A stretch of DNA of 64,000 bases. It comes from Ampelocalamus luodianensis (lineage: Eukaryota; Streptophyta; Magnoliopsida; Poales; Poaceae). A model generated the notes under the pieces. That model saw only the letters and a list, made by a program, of their open reading frames with translations. It had not been told where the DNA came from and searched no databases. The stretch spans positions 34,866,143-34,930,142 of the forward strand of contig CM070627.1 of assembly GCA_036346255.1 (NCBI GenBank), written 5' to 3'. A program made the translations under genes and the position numbers. Positions 11,792 through 24,260 of the stretch are shown piece by piece; position 1 is the first letter of the stretch; each line of letters opens with the position of its first letter.

Positions 11792-14302
11792 ATCCCTTAA
11801 ATCCTTGTCACCCTAGTAACTATATGGTAAATACTAGCTATAGGGTGTACTTAAGCGATATGCTAGTCTTGCTTAAGTACCGGAACATTAAAATAATCTA
11901 TTCATCGTCTCTTTTAAACATAAATGTTGTTTTGGGCAGTCATTGGGGCAAATGGCTGAAATGGTTGTGGTAATTTTGTTTTCCTCCTCAAAACCCTAAT
12001 AACCTGCTATTACTGTCTGGGCAGATGGTATGATGGGTGGTACAGCCGCGTCTACGGTCAAAGGCGGACATGGGAACTTAACTAGAGATAGTTCTAGTTC
12101 AAGAACCCTTGTGGGCGGGATGAAAAATGTGGCGGGCTCACCTAGCCCTGAAGTTGGTTTTTCCTGGGTCGCCGTACTCAGCGATGTTAATAAGTGGGGA
12201 TAGCCCTAATCAAAGAAGAATAAGGTAGAGTTTTCGACGGAGGGAACCTCTGCTGTTATTAAATATTGCATAATTACTCGCTTTAATAAAATACAATTTG
12301 ATTAAAAGGCTAAGTGATAAGAATTTATAATTATGATAATTGAAAACATTTCTTTAGCAAATAAAAGAACCTAAGCCATCCTTGTTAAGCCTTGCATGTA
12401 TATTATTGCATTGTGTGTTGGCTCGCGAGCATGAAAGTTGTGCTCATTCTCGCTCTCTCCCCCCAAAACCCTCAGAAGCAGAAAATCTAGGAGATTATGA
12501 CTACTACGAGGATCTCTTAAATCCTTGTCACCCTAGTAACTATATTGTAAATACTAGCTATAGGGTGTACTTAAGCGACGTGCTAGTCTTGCTTAAGTAC
12601 CAGGGCATTAAAATGACCTATTCATCACCTCTTTTAAACATAGATGTAGTTTTGGGTAGTCATTGGGGTAAATAACTGAAATGGTTGCGGTAATTTGGTT
12701 TTCCTCCTAAAACCCTAATAACCTACTATTACTGTTTGGGCGGATGGTATGATGGATGGCATGGATGTCACAGCGTTGCCTAGGCGTCCCAGCGGTGCGG
12801 AGTAGACGTCGCGGTAGCTCGCCTCGCCTTGGCCATCTCCAACCGCGTCGCCGCACCGGCCGCCAGCCCCTAGGGACTCCATCTCCCTCCTCCTCTCCCT
12901 TCCTCCCGTGGCCCGTTGTCACTCCTCGGACGTCCCCATCGCCGGATCCGGGCTCTCTTGCTCTGGATCCGGCCTGGACCGAGTCGTCGCTGCCGCCTCC
13001 AGAGCCGCAGCGGAGAGGGAGGGGGAAGCGAGGCAGGTTGCCGCCAAGAGGAGGGGGGGGGAGCCTCACCGCCGGGAGGGGGATGGGGAGCCCGAGCTGG
13101 GAGGGAGAGGGGAGGGGACATCGCCACCGGGAGGGAGAGGGGGGATCCCGAGCCGGGAGAAAGACTTTCTGCGGGCAGGTGGGGGCAGCCAGGGCATTTA
13201 GGGGCAGTCGGGATTTTCTGATCCCAATGTATTGACTATGTAGAATTGTAGTTAGTACTTATCTCACCTTGCCTCACCTAGAGGACGATTAGGCGCCCAA
13301 CTAGACGACTAGGCGTCCTAGCGCCCCTTAGGCACCATGATCGCCAAGGTTGCCGTGACAACTTTGATGGATGGTACAACAGTGGGTGCTAATGTAGCCC
13401 AAGGACTATTGTTTCGTGGATGGTATGTGGAATGAACCCCCTAGATAACCCTAAGGACTTAATCTTGTCATGACCTCCCGTGTAAAACAAGTACAACCAC
13501 AAGTCTGCAAAGTGCAACTTGGCTTAGTAAATTTATTGGACCCTGAAAGTTATCTCACTGGTGGAGGAGTAAGGACGTGCAAGCGTGAGCTGGGAAGGGA
13601 CACTGATGGTGAAGTTGCCTGCTACCACTAGTCGTGGGGGCGACATCCTGCACAACTTATGGGACCCACCGCAAGTGTGGCCCATATGGGTGAGATGACA
13701 AAAGGGGCGAGATGTTTAGAAGGGTTACTGTGACGATCGCTCAACTACATGACTAAGGAATCATGTGGGGTAACGAGTATGATTGTCTCTTGTGGGTACA
13801 GTGTACAACCTTTGCAGAGTCTAAAGTATTTAAACAGCCGCGCCTACGGTCAAAGACGGATATGGGAACTTAACTAGAGATAGTTCTATTTCAAAAACCT
13901 TTGTGGGCAGGATGAAAAATGTGGCGGTCTCACCTAGCCCTGATGTTGGTTTTTCCTGTGTCGTCGTATTCAGTGATGTTAATAAGTGGGGATAGCCCCA
14001 ATCAAATAAGCATAAGGTAGAGTTTTCGACAGAGGGAACCTCTGCTGTTATTAAATATTGCACAATTAATCTCTTTAATAAAATACAATTTGGTTAAAAT
14101 GTTAAGTGATAGGAATTTGTAATTATGATAATTGAAAACATTGCTTTAGCAAATAAAAGAACCTGAGCCATCCTTGTTAAGCCTTGCATGTATATTACTG
14201 CATTGTGTGTTGGCTCGCGAACACGGAAGTTGTGCTCATTCTCGCTCTCTCCCCCAAAACCCTCAGAAGCAGGAAATCCGGAGATTACGACTACTACGAG
14301 GA
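11792..14302 (+). repeat. Duplicated segments A-B-A'-C-B' within the 5' LTR
   Basis: Segment A (from 11792, ATCCCTTAAATCCTTGTCACC) recurs as A' at 12512, a spacing of 720 bp. Segment B (12042-12512, from ACAGCCGCGTCTACGG) recurs as B' at 13834-14302. The 3' LTR has the simple order A (19720-19975), C (to 20426), B (29377 onward). The 5' LTR has A, B, A', MULE-like insert, C, B'. The A-B junction removes segment C at a shared ACA; the B-A' junction shares GAT/ATC-type bases. Confidence 0.85.
12760..13365. mobile_element. MULE-like non-autonomous DNA transposon, TSD GATGGATGG
   Basis: A 606-bp insertion in the 5' LTR, flanked by the 9-bp direct repeat GATGGATGG (12751-12759 and 13366-13374). 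The partner LTR keeps the empty site with a single copy (19965-19973). Ends carry imperfect inverted repeats: TGTCACAGC near the left end and the complement of GCCGTGACA near the right. A 9-bp TSD fits Mutator-like elements. The interior (about 12780-13200) is very GC-rich, unlike its AT-rich surroundings, as in Pack-MULEs that have captured gene fragments. I do not recognise a source gene, and the long ORFs inside look like GC-driven chance frames. Confidence 0.75.
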
Positions 14303-14728
14303 CCAAAGTGGGAAGCCATGGAAATGAAGATGAGTAGTTTAGTTCTTTTAGTCTAGGTCTCGTCTCAGTCCAGCTGACTCCGTCGGTGCTTGCGTGCATC
14401 CCATATGATCCAAGTCTTTGGTTAGTATCGGATGCACATGGGTTTTTCCCAGTCGCTTGCCTGTGGAGAGATGTGCTCTCACCCTTTTGCTTCCACTGTA
14501 GTTCTGCTACTTTTGTAATGTAATCTTTTGGCCTGTTCGGCCCTTATTATAAAATCTGACCCGATGCGGTCTATGTAAACTTTGATGTGTGAATTAATAA
14601 ATGGTATGGTTTTACGCCATGTATAAATTTATTCAGTGAAGTATCTGTGAGTGCTATCTACTGATCCAGGGAATAGTACAGTATTTTCACAGAGGATTTG
14701 AATTTACGAAATCTGGGTCCGACAGAGC

Positions 14729-14740
14729 TGGTATTAGAGC
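14729..14740 (+). other. Primer-binding site of the long-LTR element
   Basis: TGGTATTAGAGC lies four bases after the 5' LTR. It differs by one base from TGGTATCAGAGC, the usual plant site complementary to initiator tRNA-Met. Confidence 0.8.
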
Positions 14741-14935
14741 ACACGACTATAGGAGCCTTAGTTAGACTGGTCGAGCCAAAGGACTTGAGTCTTATTTTTT
14801 AAAACTAAGAAAAAGCTTTTGTTAAAATATAGCGTAATTATTGCTCCTTCTCATCACTCTTAGTTCTTCACTTACCTTGACTTCACTTGAGTTTTTACTC
14901 AGTCCTGACCCTCTCTCTTGTTCAAAATCGGTAGA

Positions 14936-15800
14936 TGGCCGCACCGTCATCCGATGGCCCGTGGGACCTTCTCTCTCACTGAGAGAATGAAGGAGGGTTC
15001 ACGGACATCCTTCGTCAGCTGATGCACCTGGACTACCGTCACCAGCCCATCTTCCGGGGCCGAAAGACTCAGATCATGGTCTGGGAGTCTTGGTCCATAG
15101 AGGTGTACCTCTACCCGAGGGAAGGTGAGATCCTCACCCACACCTTCAGAACCGAGCACCCCAGGAGCTACTATTCTGATGCAATCCAGGACGTAGCTCG
15201 TTTCACCTCGGCTCGTATGTGCTAGATGCACGAGGACGACCTGCTGGGATCTCTGTTCTGCTTCTATTCGTCTCTTCAGGAAGGATTGCACTACCCTGAG
15301 CTCTTCGATGTTAGGGTGGATGACCTGCGCCTGTCCCACCAGGTGTAGCTCACTCAGGCCTTGATAGCTTCCCACGTTGCCACCGTGTACAAGATTGGGC
15401 AACTTCGGATGCTTCTCACCAGTAGCTATGCCCACTCCGACACCCTCCACAACCAGCTGATCAGAGTGATGAAGCCCACTTCGCTGCATTACAGGAGAGA
15501 GACGCCGCCATCGTAGAGTTGGCACGCCTCACAGCCGCCACTGCGATCTCCGCCCCAGCTCCAGCTCCTCCTCCACCAGCCATCGTCTCCAGTGACAAGA
15601 TGCCAGATCGACCACTCCGACCTAGAGGAGCCTGCACCAAGATTACTACGGGCAAGAGCATGCAACGCCTAGTCCACCGCCCGTCATCAACATCGAAGAG
15701 TCCAGTCGAGGATGCAGCCTTTCTTGTTCTCGCTCTTGTTCCCGGTCGCCTGACTTCAGTCGCAACCGTTCTCGCTCTCGCTCCCCACTTGAGTAGTTAG
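14936..15800 (+). pseudogene. Broken ORF in gag position of the long-LTR element
   Basis: An ATG at 14936 opens a frame interrupted early by a stop. It continues through 15022-15225 (67 codons, including MVWESWSIEVYLYPREGE and HPRSYYSDAIQDVARF), crosses in-frame TAG codons near 15222 and 15346, and runs on to about 15530 and then in another frame to 15800. I recognise it only as a hypothetical protein type repeated in grass retroelements. It has no zinc knuckle, protease or RT. Its place just after the primer-binding site suggests a gag-like or substitute ORF. Confidence 0.55.
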
Positions 15801-17560
15801 GCTAGTTCAGGTTAGCTAGTTGTGCTTGCTAAGCAGTCTTTTGGTTGCAAGCACTTTTTGTTTCCATCTTTTGTAGACGTTGTGCTTGTATCTTGTATCA
15901 TGGCTTAGTATGGCCTATATGCTGTGCTTCAGGAGTCATGTAACACTTAACCCCTGTTAATATAATGCAACCACTCTAGGCTTTGTATTGTATTTGATCG
16001 TTTCTACTCGTTGGTTTGAAGTTCTTATGTTGTGTTCTAGAGGGCTAGTAAACCCTCCTATACCTCCTCTAGTTCTAAGCTGAGTTGTTCCCTCAGATGG
16101 CACCAAAGAGAGCAGCAGCCCAAGGAAGTGGTGCTAGTCGCAAAGGATGCTTCTATCTTCCTCCCTTGTTCTCTCTTGTCTAAGTGTGCTTTTCCCTCAC
16201 GCCTATCGTGCTTTCTCCCTCTCGTTTATAAATCCTGTGAAGAATTGTGGAAGATTGTTGTTCAAATAGGTAAGTCGCATGGAAGCTATTCTTGTTAGGA
16301 TTAACTAGAGTGTTTGGATGCCAAGCTAGATAGTTTAGGAAAAATCATTAATAGGACTGATTTTGGGAATTGAAAATTTTAAGATTCGTCGATACTATAA
16401 GAAGTTCTTATGAATACTAAAGTATGATGATGAATAAGCTTTGATTATGAATGGTTTAAAGAATAGCAGATTTATGGATTATATAGATTATGGAGAAAGA
16501 AAATGATCGTGGAAAGAAATTTTGACTGATCATGAAGGATATAGGAATCTGAAGTACCAATTTGATTATTAGGAGAAATTGGATTTTCATCGAGTCTTAA
16601 GTTGATTATGATGTTGGCTGGAAACTTGGAGTTGAGATATGTGTGCATTAAAGGTAGAATGTAAAATGCAAAAAGAACTAGATTTTCCTTATCGATTTAT
16701 GATATTAATTTTGGTAGAGTTGGTTAAATCTTGGTTGGACTGCAGAAATACACGATTATTGGGTTATGAAAAGATAATTGTTGAAAATTGGATTATAGGA
16801 TTACCAATTCATGATGTTGATTTTGGTAAATTAGGTTGAATCAAAAAATATGGAATTAATTGGCTATGTTGGTAACATTGGATTCAATTGGATATGATTG
16901 AATAGAAAAGTTGAGAATTAAAAGGAATTTTGGTTGGATTATAGAAATATGTCTGGATCATATTATAGAATTGTATAATTATTGGATAGATGGTGATAAA
17001 ATAATTCGGTAGATTAAAATTGAATTTATGGATTACAAGCAGTCTTTTGAAAGGTTCTATAATGAAGATATTGGATTTATATAAAGACATTATGGAGGGT
17101 TGCCATTGATAAATATGTTTGAGGAATTAAGTGAATGATGTCGTCGATTTAGTCAAGAATTTTGGAGGAAGCAATTGCGCGATTATAATCTTTGGAGAAT
17201 TTCATTCCAAAAAGGGATAGAATGAAATTTAGCATGATCTTGGAGTTTATCGGATTGGAAGATGCGATTATTGCTACTAGGTGTTGTGGATTACGAAGTG
17301 AAGAAATCATGCAATCAGGTGGTGAATCTATTGGATTATTTAAGTCTATGCCTAAGGAAGATTTGCAAATTATGTTGTTGTATCGGTAGAATGTGAGGTT
17401 AATTAAATGCCTGGATTTTTTTAATTAATTAGGTGACTTTATGTTATGCTGGAATGGTGAATTTTAATAATAGTGAGAATTAGATCTAGCAATTTGGAAG
17501 ACAAATTAATAATTCTTTTTTTAAGTTGGCACTTCAGTACATGATTGTGAACCAGCAGTT
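15801..17560. other. Non-coding internal region of the long-LTR element
   Basis: AT-rich sequence with no recognisable gag or pol. A short frame begins ATGGCACCAAAGAGAGC at 16098 and soon stops. The usual protease, RT, RNase H and integrase core are absent here. The element therefore needs proteins from another element to move. Confidence 0.7.
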
Positions 17561-17575
17561 TGGCATCAGTTTACC

Positions 17576-17901
17576 AAGTTGGACCTACCACTACAGCTAT
17601 CAGATGTGCACCACATCTTTACTCCGGGCCGCAATAGAAGAAATATCTCAGAGTACCTGAATAGCAGACTCTAGTCGAAGCCATCGCACTTGAGAAAGAT
17701 CTGACTTACCCAGAGCATCCAATAAAGATTCTTGACGTCGTGGAGAAGCAAACCAGATGCCAGATCATCCGCCTTTGCAAAGTTCAATGGAGCAATCACC
17801 CAGCAAAAGAAGCCACCTGGGAGTGCGAAGACCAGTTGAAGTTGGACTTCCTGTCCCTGTTCTCGGAGCAGCTCGAATCTCGGGGTCAAGATTCCGTTTA
17901 A
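17576..17901 (+). pseudogene. Leftover pol C-terminus with chromodomain-like tail
   Basis: A fragment of gypsy pol: KLDLPLQLSDVHHIF near 17576-17620, matching the LPxxLSxVHNVFH block before the chromodomain, then an open frame from about 17678 to the TAA at 17899-17901 with LTYPEHPIKIL, CKVQWSNHPAKEATWE and DFLSLFSEQ. These are typical of chromodomain-bearing integrase tails. The rest of pol upstream is gone. It ends 13 bp before the 3' LTR, the normal position for pol in this group, which shows that the element derives from a full chromovirus. Confidence 0.8.
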
Positions 17902-17914
17902 GGTGGGTAAGATT

Positions 17915-20426
17915 TGTAACATCCCATTTTCGAAAACAATGATTAGTATTTACAGTTGGCTTTTGGTTTTCAAACCGTATTTCAAATTAGCCGGTATTTT
18001 CAAATCTCCTAGCTTCTAGCTAAGCTCGGGTTTGTGTTTCAACCCTTTTCACAATTTCCTGAATTGAAATTTCAATTTGAATTCTTCTTTTCAATTTGGG
18101 CCCTTCTCAAATTTTGCCCTCCTCTTTTCTTGGGCTCAGCCCAAAGCCTTCCTTGGGCCCTGGCCCATCTACCTTCCCCCCTTGGCCGGCCCAGCCCAGC
18201 TCCCTTTCGGCCCATCTCCCTCCTTGGCCCTGCTCCCTCTGCATTGTCTTCTTCTCCAACTGATCGGGAGCGCCTCTGCCACCACCACACCGTCTCCTAC
18301 TACCCTTTCACCTCTGCCACCTGCTCCCACAGCGCCTCAACTCCGGTGGTCCCCTTCACGTCAAGTCCCATCACCAGCATGCCTCCGCACCCGTCGCTCC
18401 CGCCGGCACTCTATCCCATCCCGCTCACCCGTCGCTTCCATCGGTCCGCGCCAATGCTGTGCGCCACTGAGCCCCCTCAACGGCCAGCTTCCTCCCCCCT
18501 TGTGGCTATAAAGAGCCCCAGCCACCTTCCCTTTTACCCCTCCCCACCATTCTACTCGTCACCTTCTTCTTCCTCGAAGCAAAGCCGAAGCCGCACTCCC
18601 GTTCTTCGGTCGCGCCGCCTCGTCGTCGCACTTCCACTCCAGTGAGCTCCGCCCCCGACCAACTCCATCACAGGCTGCCTCGTGACATGAGGATGCCATC
18701 CCCCACCTCCCCTCGCCTTCCCCACCGTCGAGGAGTGCCGCCACCACCTCTTTCTCCTCCCGGCCCGCCGCGCCAAACCACACCGCTCCCGACCACCTCG
18801 ACCACCGTCGCTTCCCGCCTCCATCGACCACCGTCCGGCTCCCCTCCACCACTCTACACCTCCAAGGCAGTGCAGCCACCGCACCCACCCATCTCCGGAG
18901 CCACCGTCGCCACTCATGGGGACCCCAACCCCATGGGATCCCATTTTTCCGGCTCGCCCACCTCCCCGCGCCATCGCTCGCCGCCGCCGCTCCCAAGATG
19001 GCCCGAGCCACCCTTTTCTCCCCTCTCTCTGTGATAGAAGGAAGAAAATGGGTGCAGATTGATTTGGCTCTGAGTCTTGACCATGTGCCCCCTCATGTCA
19101 TTGAATCTTGTCCCTTCCTCTCTCTATGACAAGTGGGCCCAAGCCCATTTAGTAGCAGCCCAAGACCCATGGACCGGTGCACGTGGACCTGGCTTATGCA
19201 TTGTGGTATGGACCAAATTTACTGCACAGCAGGCCCCACCTGTCAAATGGGACAATTTCTCTCTCCCTCCTTAATTCCTTGAATTAATTCCAATCCAAGC
19301 TTCAAAAATCTCGTTCTCCTTCGTCGTAGCTCCAAAAATTATGAAATTTGTTTCTAAAATTTTGTAAATTCAAGATCTTGCTAATGGCATAGGTCTTGTT
19401 TAATTTGGAGTTTATTTGTTATTGATCTTGTATTTATTTGCTCTCCTTGCTAGTTTATGCATTTTTCGGGTACATTCGTCCAAATAGGATTTGAAGGCGG
19501 AAATCTCCAACTTGATCAAGCTCAAGATTATCAAGACTCTCTTACCTTTACTCCAGGTGAGTCAATACTTTGATCATATTGAGCCTACATTTTATGCAAT
19601 GTATATTCTTTTAAAATAGCAAATTGCATGCTTTAATTATTAAAGCAAATGTATGTCAAAGCTAAAGGTAGTTAAATACCCATTTGATGATTAATTAATT
19701 AATAAGCCATCCTTGAAAATTTGAATCCCTTAAATCCTGGTCACCCTAGTAACTATATGGTAAATACTAGCTATAGGGTGTACTTAAGCGATATGCTAGT
19801 CTTGCTTAAGTACCGGGACATTAAAATAATCTATTCATCGTCTCTTTTAAACATAAATGTGGTTTTGGGCAGTCATTGGGGCAAATGGCTGAAATGGTTG
19901 TGGTAATTTGGTTTTCCTTCTCAAAACCCTAATAACCTGCTATTACTGTCTTGGCAGATGGTATGATGGATGGTACAATAGTGGGTGCTAATGTAGCCCA
20001 AGTACTGTTGTTTCCTGGATGGTATGTGGAATGAACCGCCCAGATAACCCTAAGGACTTAATCTTGTCATGACCTCCCGTGTAAAACAAGTACAATCACA
20101 AGTCTGCAAAGTGCAACTTGGCTTAGTAAATTTATTGGACACTGAAAGTTATCTCACTGGTGGAGGAGTAAGGACGTGCAAGCGTGAGCTGGGAAGGGAC
20201 ACTGATGGTGAAGTTGCCTGCTACCACTAGTCATGGGGGCGACATCCCACACAACTTATGGGACCCACCACAAGCGCGGCCCATATGGGTGAGATGACGA
20301 AAGAGGCGAGATGTTTAGAAAGGTTACTGTGACGATCGCTCAACTACATGACTAAGGAATCATGTGGGGTAACAAGTATGATTGTATCTTGTGGGTACAG
20401 TGTACAACCTTTGCAGAGTCTAAAGT
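17915..20426 (+). repeat. 3' LTR of the long-LTR element, left part
   Basis: Starts TGTAACATCCCATTTTCG at 17915 and is interrupted by the gypsy element at 20427. It continues at 29377-30275. It holds about 570 bp (around 18280-18860) absent from the 5' LTR. It lacks the MULE-like insertion and the 720-bp duplication. The last five bases, AAAGT (20422-20426), are the TSD of the nested element. Confidence 0.9.
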
Positions 20427-22708
20427 TGTAGTACTCCGGGTTAGAATTCGGGAAGAAAACCTAGTTAAATAAAAGGAAAAAGTATTAGGAAGTTGGTTCC
20501 GACGGAGCTCTAGTTGGAAATTATGTTATAGCGGGAGAAAGAGGGGGGTTTTTGGAAGTTTCCGGCAACTTGGGCCTGGGCTTTGGCCCATTGGGACCCA
20601 TGTGTGGCCGGCCAAGGGGGGGAGAGCACCCCTTTTCCCTCCCCCCAAACCCTAGCCGCCTCCTACTTTTCCCCTTTGGCCGCACCCCTCCACCTCCCTT
20701 CCCCTTTGGCCGCCCCACCTCCTATCCTCCTTGCGCCATCCCTGCCCTCCCACGCCACCCCCTGCTGGTCCTCCCCTACTGCTGGCCATGGAAGTGCTCC
20801 CCCGTTGCCGGTATCGAGGAGGAAGACGGAGGATCGCCCGGGGGATCGTTTGGCCAAGAAGAAGGAGAAGAAGAGGAAGAGGAGAGGGGGAGGGAGATTT
20901 CATGGCCTGTGCTGGGAGTTCTTCACGTTCGGCGGTGTTTCATCAAGGGTAATACCCGTTTTCCCCGTTTAGATGCATATTTAGTTGTTGTTGCAATGTC
21001 GGTTTCCTGTTCCCTCAGGACAGATTGTATTGGACAGGCGTTTTGTCATAGATAGGTGCAGATTCAGTTCTGAGCGTCTCCTAGAACGTTGTAGAGGACG
21101 TCCATAGCTTTCACAGAAGTGCTAGATCATATTATTTGGACCTCTATAGCAGAAGTTATGAATTATTTAGTGTGACTGTCCTACGAATCTGTGAGCATTT
21201 TGACATGTTTTAGTAATCTGACCTTTGCGATCAGTTAAAGAGAGAATTAGAGGATCTCAGTATAATGAAAGTTGTAGATAAATTCCTTAGCTTTCAGGGA
21301 AGAACAAGAACGTGAAATATGGATAAACGAGCGGAACGTTATGATAGTTTTAGTGCTCTGTCCAGAAAGTATGATGTGAAATCGATGTTTTGTTAATCAG
21401 CTTAAAAGTGATTTTAGATGGCCGAATCAGGAAGGCTCACCAACTAGGTTTAGTTGGGAAATTTGATTACCGTTCAATGAAGTCCAAGATCACCTAATTT
21501 AGACCACCGTACAGAAAGATATGAATTTTAGAACTTGACTGTTTACAGAGGGCGGTTCAGCACTGAGGAAAGTGGGGTCGGGATCGCGTTGCAATCTGCT
21601 ACTTGTTGTGCTCGTGTATATAATTTATGTTTTTTGTTACTGTGTTCTTAGTTTATATTCTTAATGTATTAGGTGGGGGATTGGTACCGGAGGCAACGCC
21701 ATCTTCACGTCCTCCATTCGCACGCGGTTAAGGCAAGTGCATTGTTTGATTCGTGGTTGTGATTTATTGGTCATGTTTGTGTGCTTTTCGATATGTGATA
21801 GCATAGTGAGATTGTTGGCATGATGATTGTTTAAGATTGGTGGATGCTCCAATATGTCTATGCTCTATTGTTGTATGATGTTAACGTCTTTTGGTAATTT
21901 GATGATGAATAAATGATGAGCATGTGCATATTGAGATCATGTTGAGGCTTGGTCACGTGGTGACCAGCTGTATCTTCCTTTGAGATCCCGTCATGAATGT
22001 GACGGGCCCGAGATTCCCGCACTCGTGGAGTGTGCGCTTGAGGTCCCCATTACTTGCGGAGTAATACGCAATTGGTCCCTGTGCTTGCGAGCACAGGCAT
22101 GGGTATGCGGCGACGGTTGCATACTTTGCATTATCGGTATAATGCACAAAGAAAGATAAAGAGAAAGGACCCTTGAGCATTGCATTTGCATGTGAGATGT
22201 TCTATTGTTGATCTCCTTTACATGGATGCTGATGTTATAGTTTTTTTCTGTACTTGCTGAGTCTGTGGACTCACTCTTGCTTTTATTGTTGTTTTAGGTA
22301 CCCGAGCCAAGAACGACATGCATGAGGGGAAGTAGTCTGCTAGTCACACACATGCCACATGAACTAAATAAAGTTGAATGATCTTCAGATCGTATTTGTT
22401 TTTAGTAACTGGGCGAGTTGCTCAAAGATTTACTATGTTTTGTCTAATGCAATGGATTAAATATAATAATGATGAGTAGTGGGACTTCATACCTCTCTAG
22501 TTATGTTAGACACTTAGCATGTCTTGGATTATCTTTTGATGTCTCTGGATGATAGTTTAGTTAATATATGAATTATCTGTATGTTGGAACCTCCGTGTAA
22601 TTAACTTTACAAGGGAGGTTCTGCCAAAATTTATTAAGATTGTCTTGATTAGAATTATTAGGGTTTGTTTAGTAGCATTCCAGGCTCATGTCGGGCTGGG
22701 GTGTTACA
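20427..22708 (+). repeat. 5' LTR of gypsy copy 2
   Basis: 2282 bp, TGTAGTACTCCGGG to GGGGTGTTACA. The first 550 bp are GC-rich (ORF shadows on both strands, no gene). The remainder is AT-rich. Confidence 0.95.
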
Positions 22709-22710
22709 GT

Positions 22711-22722
22711 TGGTATCAGAGC
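22711..22722 (+). other. Primer-binding site of gypsy copy 2
   Basis: TGGTATCAGAGC, two bases after the 5' LTR, the standard initiator tRNA-Met complement of plant LTR retrotransposons. Confidence 0.93.
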
Positions 22723-22919
22723 GGGCTGTAGGTCCGTGGTATTTGAAATGTTAAATTTGACACACTATGCACAGTAGGTGGGGATGGGTCAATGCATTGC
22801 ACTACGCTACTGTTGAATTTATGATTACTCTTGTGTTGCAGTTACTAGTTACATTGTACTTGTGGTCCTAGTTATTGTAAGTGCTTATTGTTTGATTGTT
22901 CTTGTTGTGATGTTTAGAG

Positions 22920-24260
22920 ATGGCAAGGGGTGGAGGCCGTGGTCGTGGCCGGCAGGGAGCCGGGCGAGGCCAGGCAACGCCCCCACCAAAAGTTCAGAAC
23001 TCCGTAGCTGGGGGAGTTAGCCCTGCGGAGTCAGAGGAAGAGGTTGCTTCAGCGGTACAGGAGAATCAGGCCCCACTAGCTGTGCCCGTTGTCGCTCCTA
23101 TGGTGGCCCCTGCAGCGGCACCTGCGGTGTATGCCATGGGATTACATCAGTGGAACGCTTTGAGGCTGGACACCTTCGATGGGTCGAACGCGCCGGTTGA
23201 TGCGACTAGCGGTTGCGGCACATGGAGAGGCACGGAGCTCGGGGATGACTTGAGTGAGGGCTCGGTTGTGGCTTTTCAATTAAAGGGCAAGCGGATATCG
23301 GTGGGAAGGAGTCTTGATGGCCAGGACCGCAGCTCATGGACGATTACAGGAACATTTTGTTGAGCATTTCAGGAAGAGGTTTTATCCAGCTTCATATGTG
23401 GAGAGAATGGAAGTCTCCTTACAGAACTACAAGCGAGGTAAGATAGCGATGTGAGTATGAAGCGGGTTTTAATAACTGGTTCGTTTTGTTCAGTGTGGCC
23501 ACAAATGATGAAGAAAAAGCCAAGAGATTTCAAGAGGGCTCGTGCAAGAGTTCCGTCGGTATTGGGAGCATTGGAGTTGCGGGATTTCGGTTCTCTGGTA
23601 GAACAAGCCGGGGGCATGGGGCGGAGATGCGGCTTGGTGAGAACCGCCGGGAGCGGAAGGCGTCGTGGTTTTGAAGGTGCGGTGGCAGCCGAAGAGGGGT
23701 TCGCGGTGGGGTGGGACCTTCGCAGGCCCGCTTCCAAGAGGTTCAAGACCAAGTTCAAGTTCACAGGGCACGATCTTCTTCCACCGCGCGGCGTCGGCGG
23801 TGCTCTAAGCTACGTCCGGTCGAGGCAGGCATGAAGTGCTTCAAGTGTGGCGCGAGCATAGGGCTTGAGTGCAATGGTTGGGTCTTGCCGCCATTGTGGT
23901 CAGGAGGGCCATAAGGCATTGGTCTGTCGGCGGAATCCGGCCAGTATCATCAAGTGGGAACCTGTTCCAGTGTCAGCGCCAGCGCCAGCAGCTTCTTCTC
24001 TTGGGTCGGTGCAGATGTTAGCGGCTACTCCTACTCAGACTTGGACACCGCCTCAGCCATACCTTCCTACTCCTGGAGGAGTCCCACCGCCAGGGTACTT
24101 TTGGCCGTCCCCTCCCGTGGCCCCATTTCCAGTCGTGGTGCCTTCAGCACCTCCAGCAGTTGCCGTACCACCGTACCAGGTGTCGGAGCCCCTACCGCCC
24201 CCGCAGCAGTCTCCTATGCTATGCCGACGGCAGAGTCGGTGGGTCGTCCCGATGTGGTGA
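22920..24260 (+). pseudogene. Gag of gypsy copy 2, frameshifted
   Basis: Gag forms the virus-like particle in the cytoplasm and binds element RNA. The ATG at 22920 starts MARGGGRGRGRQG, followed by an alanine/proline-rich stretch and LRLDTFDGS. The frame shifts near 23200 and again before EHFRKRFYPASYVERME (about 23353-23410), the retrotransposon gag signature. A nucleocapsid zinc knuckle CRHCGQEGHKALVC is at 23886-23927 (CX2CX4HX4C). After it comes a proline-rich linker towards the protease. At least two frameshifts and a stop near 23450 separate the pieces, so no full Gag can be made from one frame. Confidence 0.82.

Larger units (their letters stand above)
10516..14724 (+). repeat. 5' LTR of the long-LTR element, rearranged
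   Basis: A 4209-bp LTR, much longer than its partner (about 3.4 kb without the nested gypsy). The extra length comes from a 720-bp duplicated segment (A-B-A') and a 606-bp MULE-like insertion at 12760-13365. It lacks about 570 bp that the 3' LTR has near 18280-18860. Long chance ORFs in the GC-rich parts (10700-11110) are not genes. Confidence 0.9.

Noticed and set aside
12707..13235. Long ORFs of up to 159 codons inside the MULE-like insert
   Set aside because: Very high GC gives open frames by chance on both strands; no domain or start context supports them.
18034..19034. ORFs of up to 203 codons in the 3' LTR
   Set aside because: Low-complexity proline/serine frames in a GC-rich LTR, overlapping others on both strands.
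20552..21055. Frames repeated at 27216-27714
   Set aside because: They are the same LTR sequence at both ends of gypsy copy 2; composition, not coding, keeps them open.
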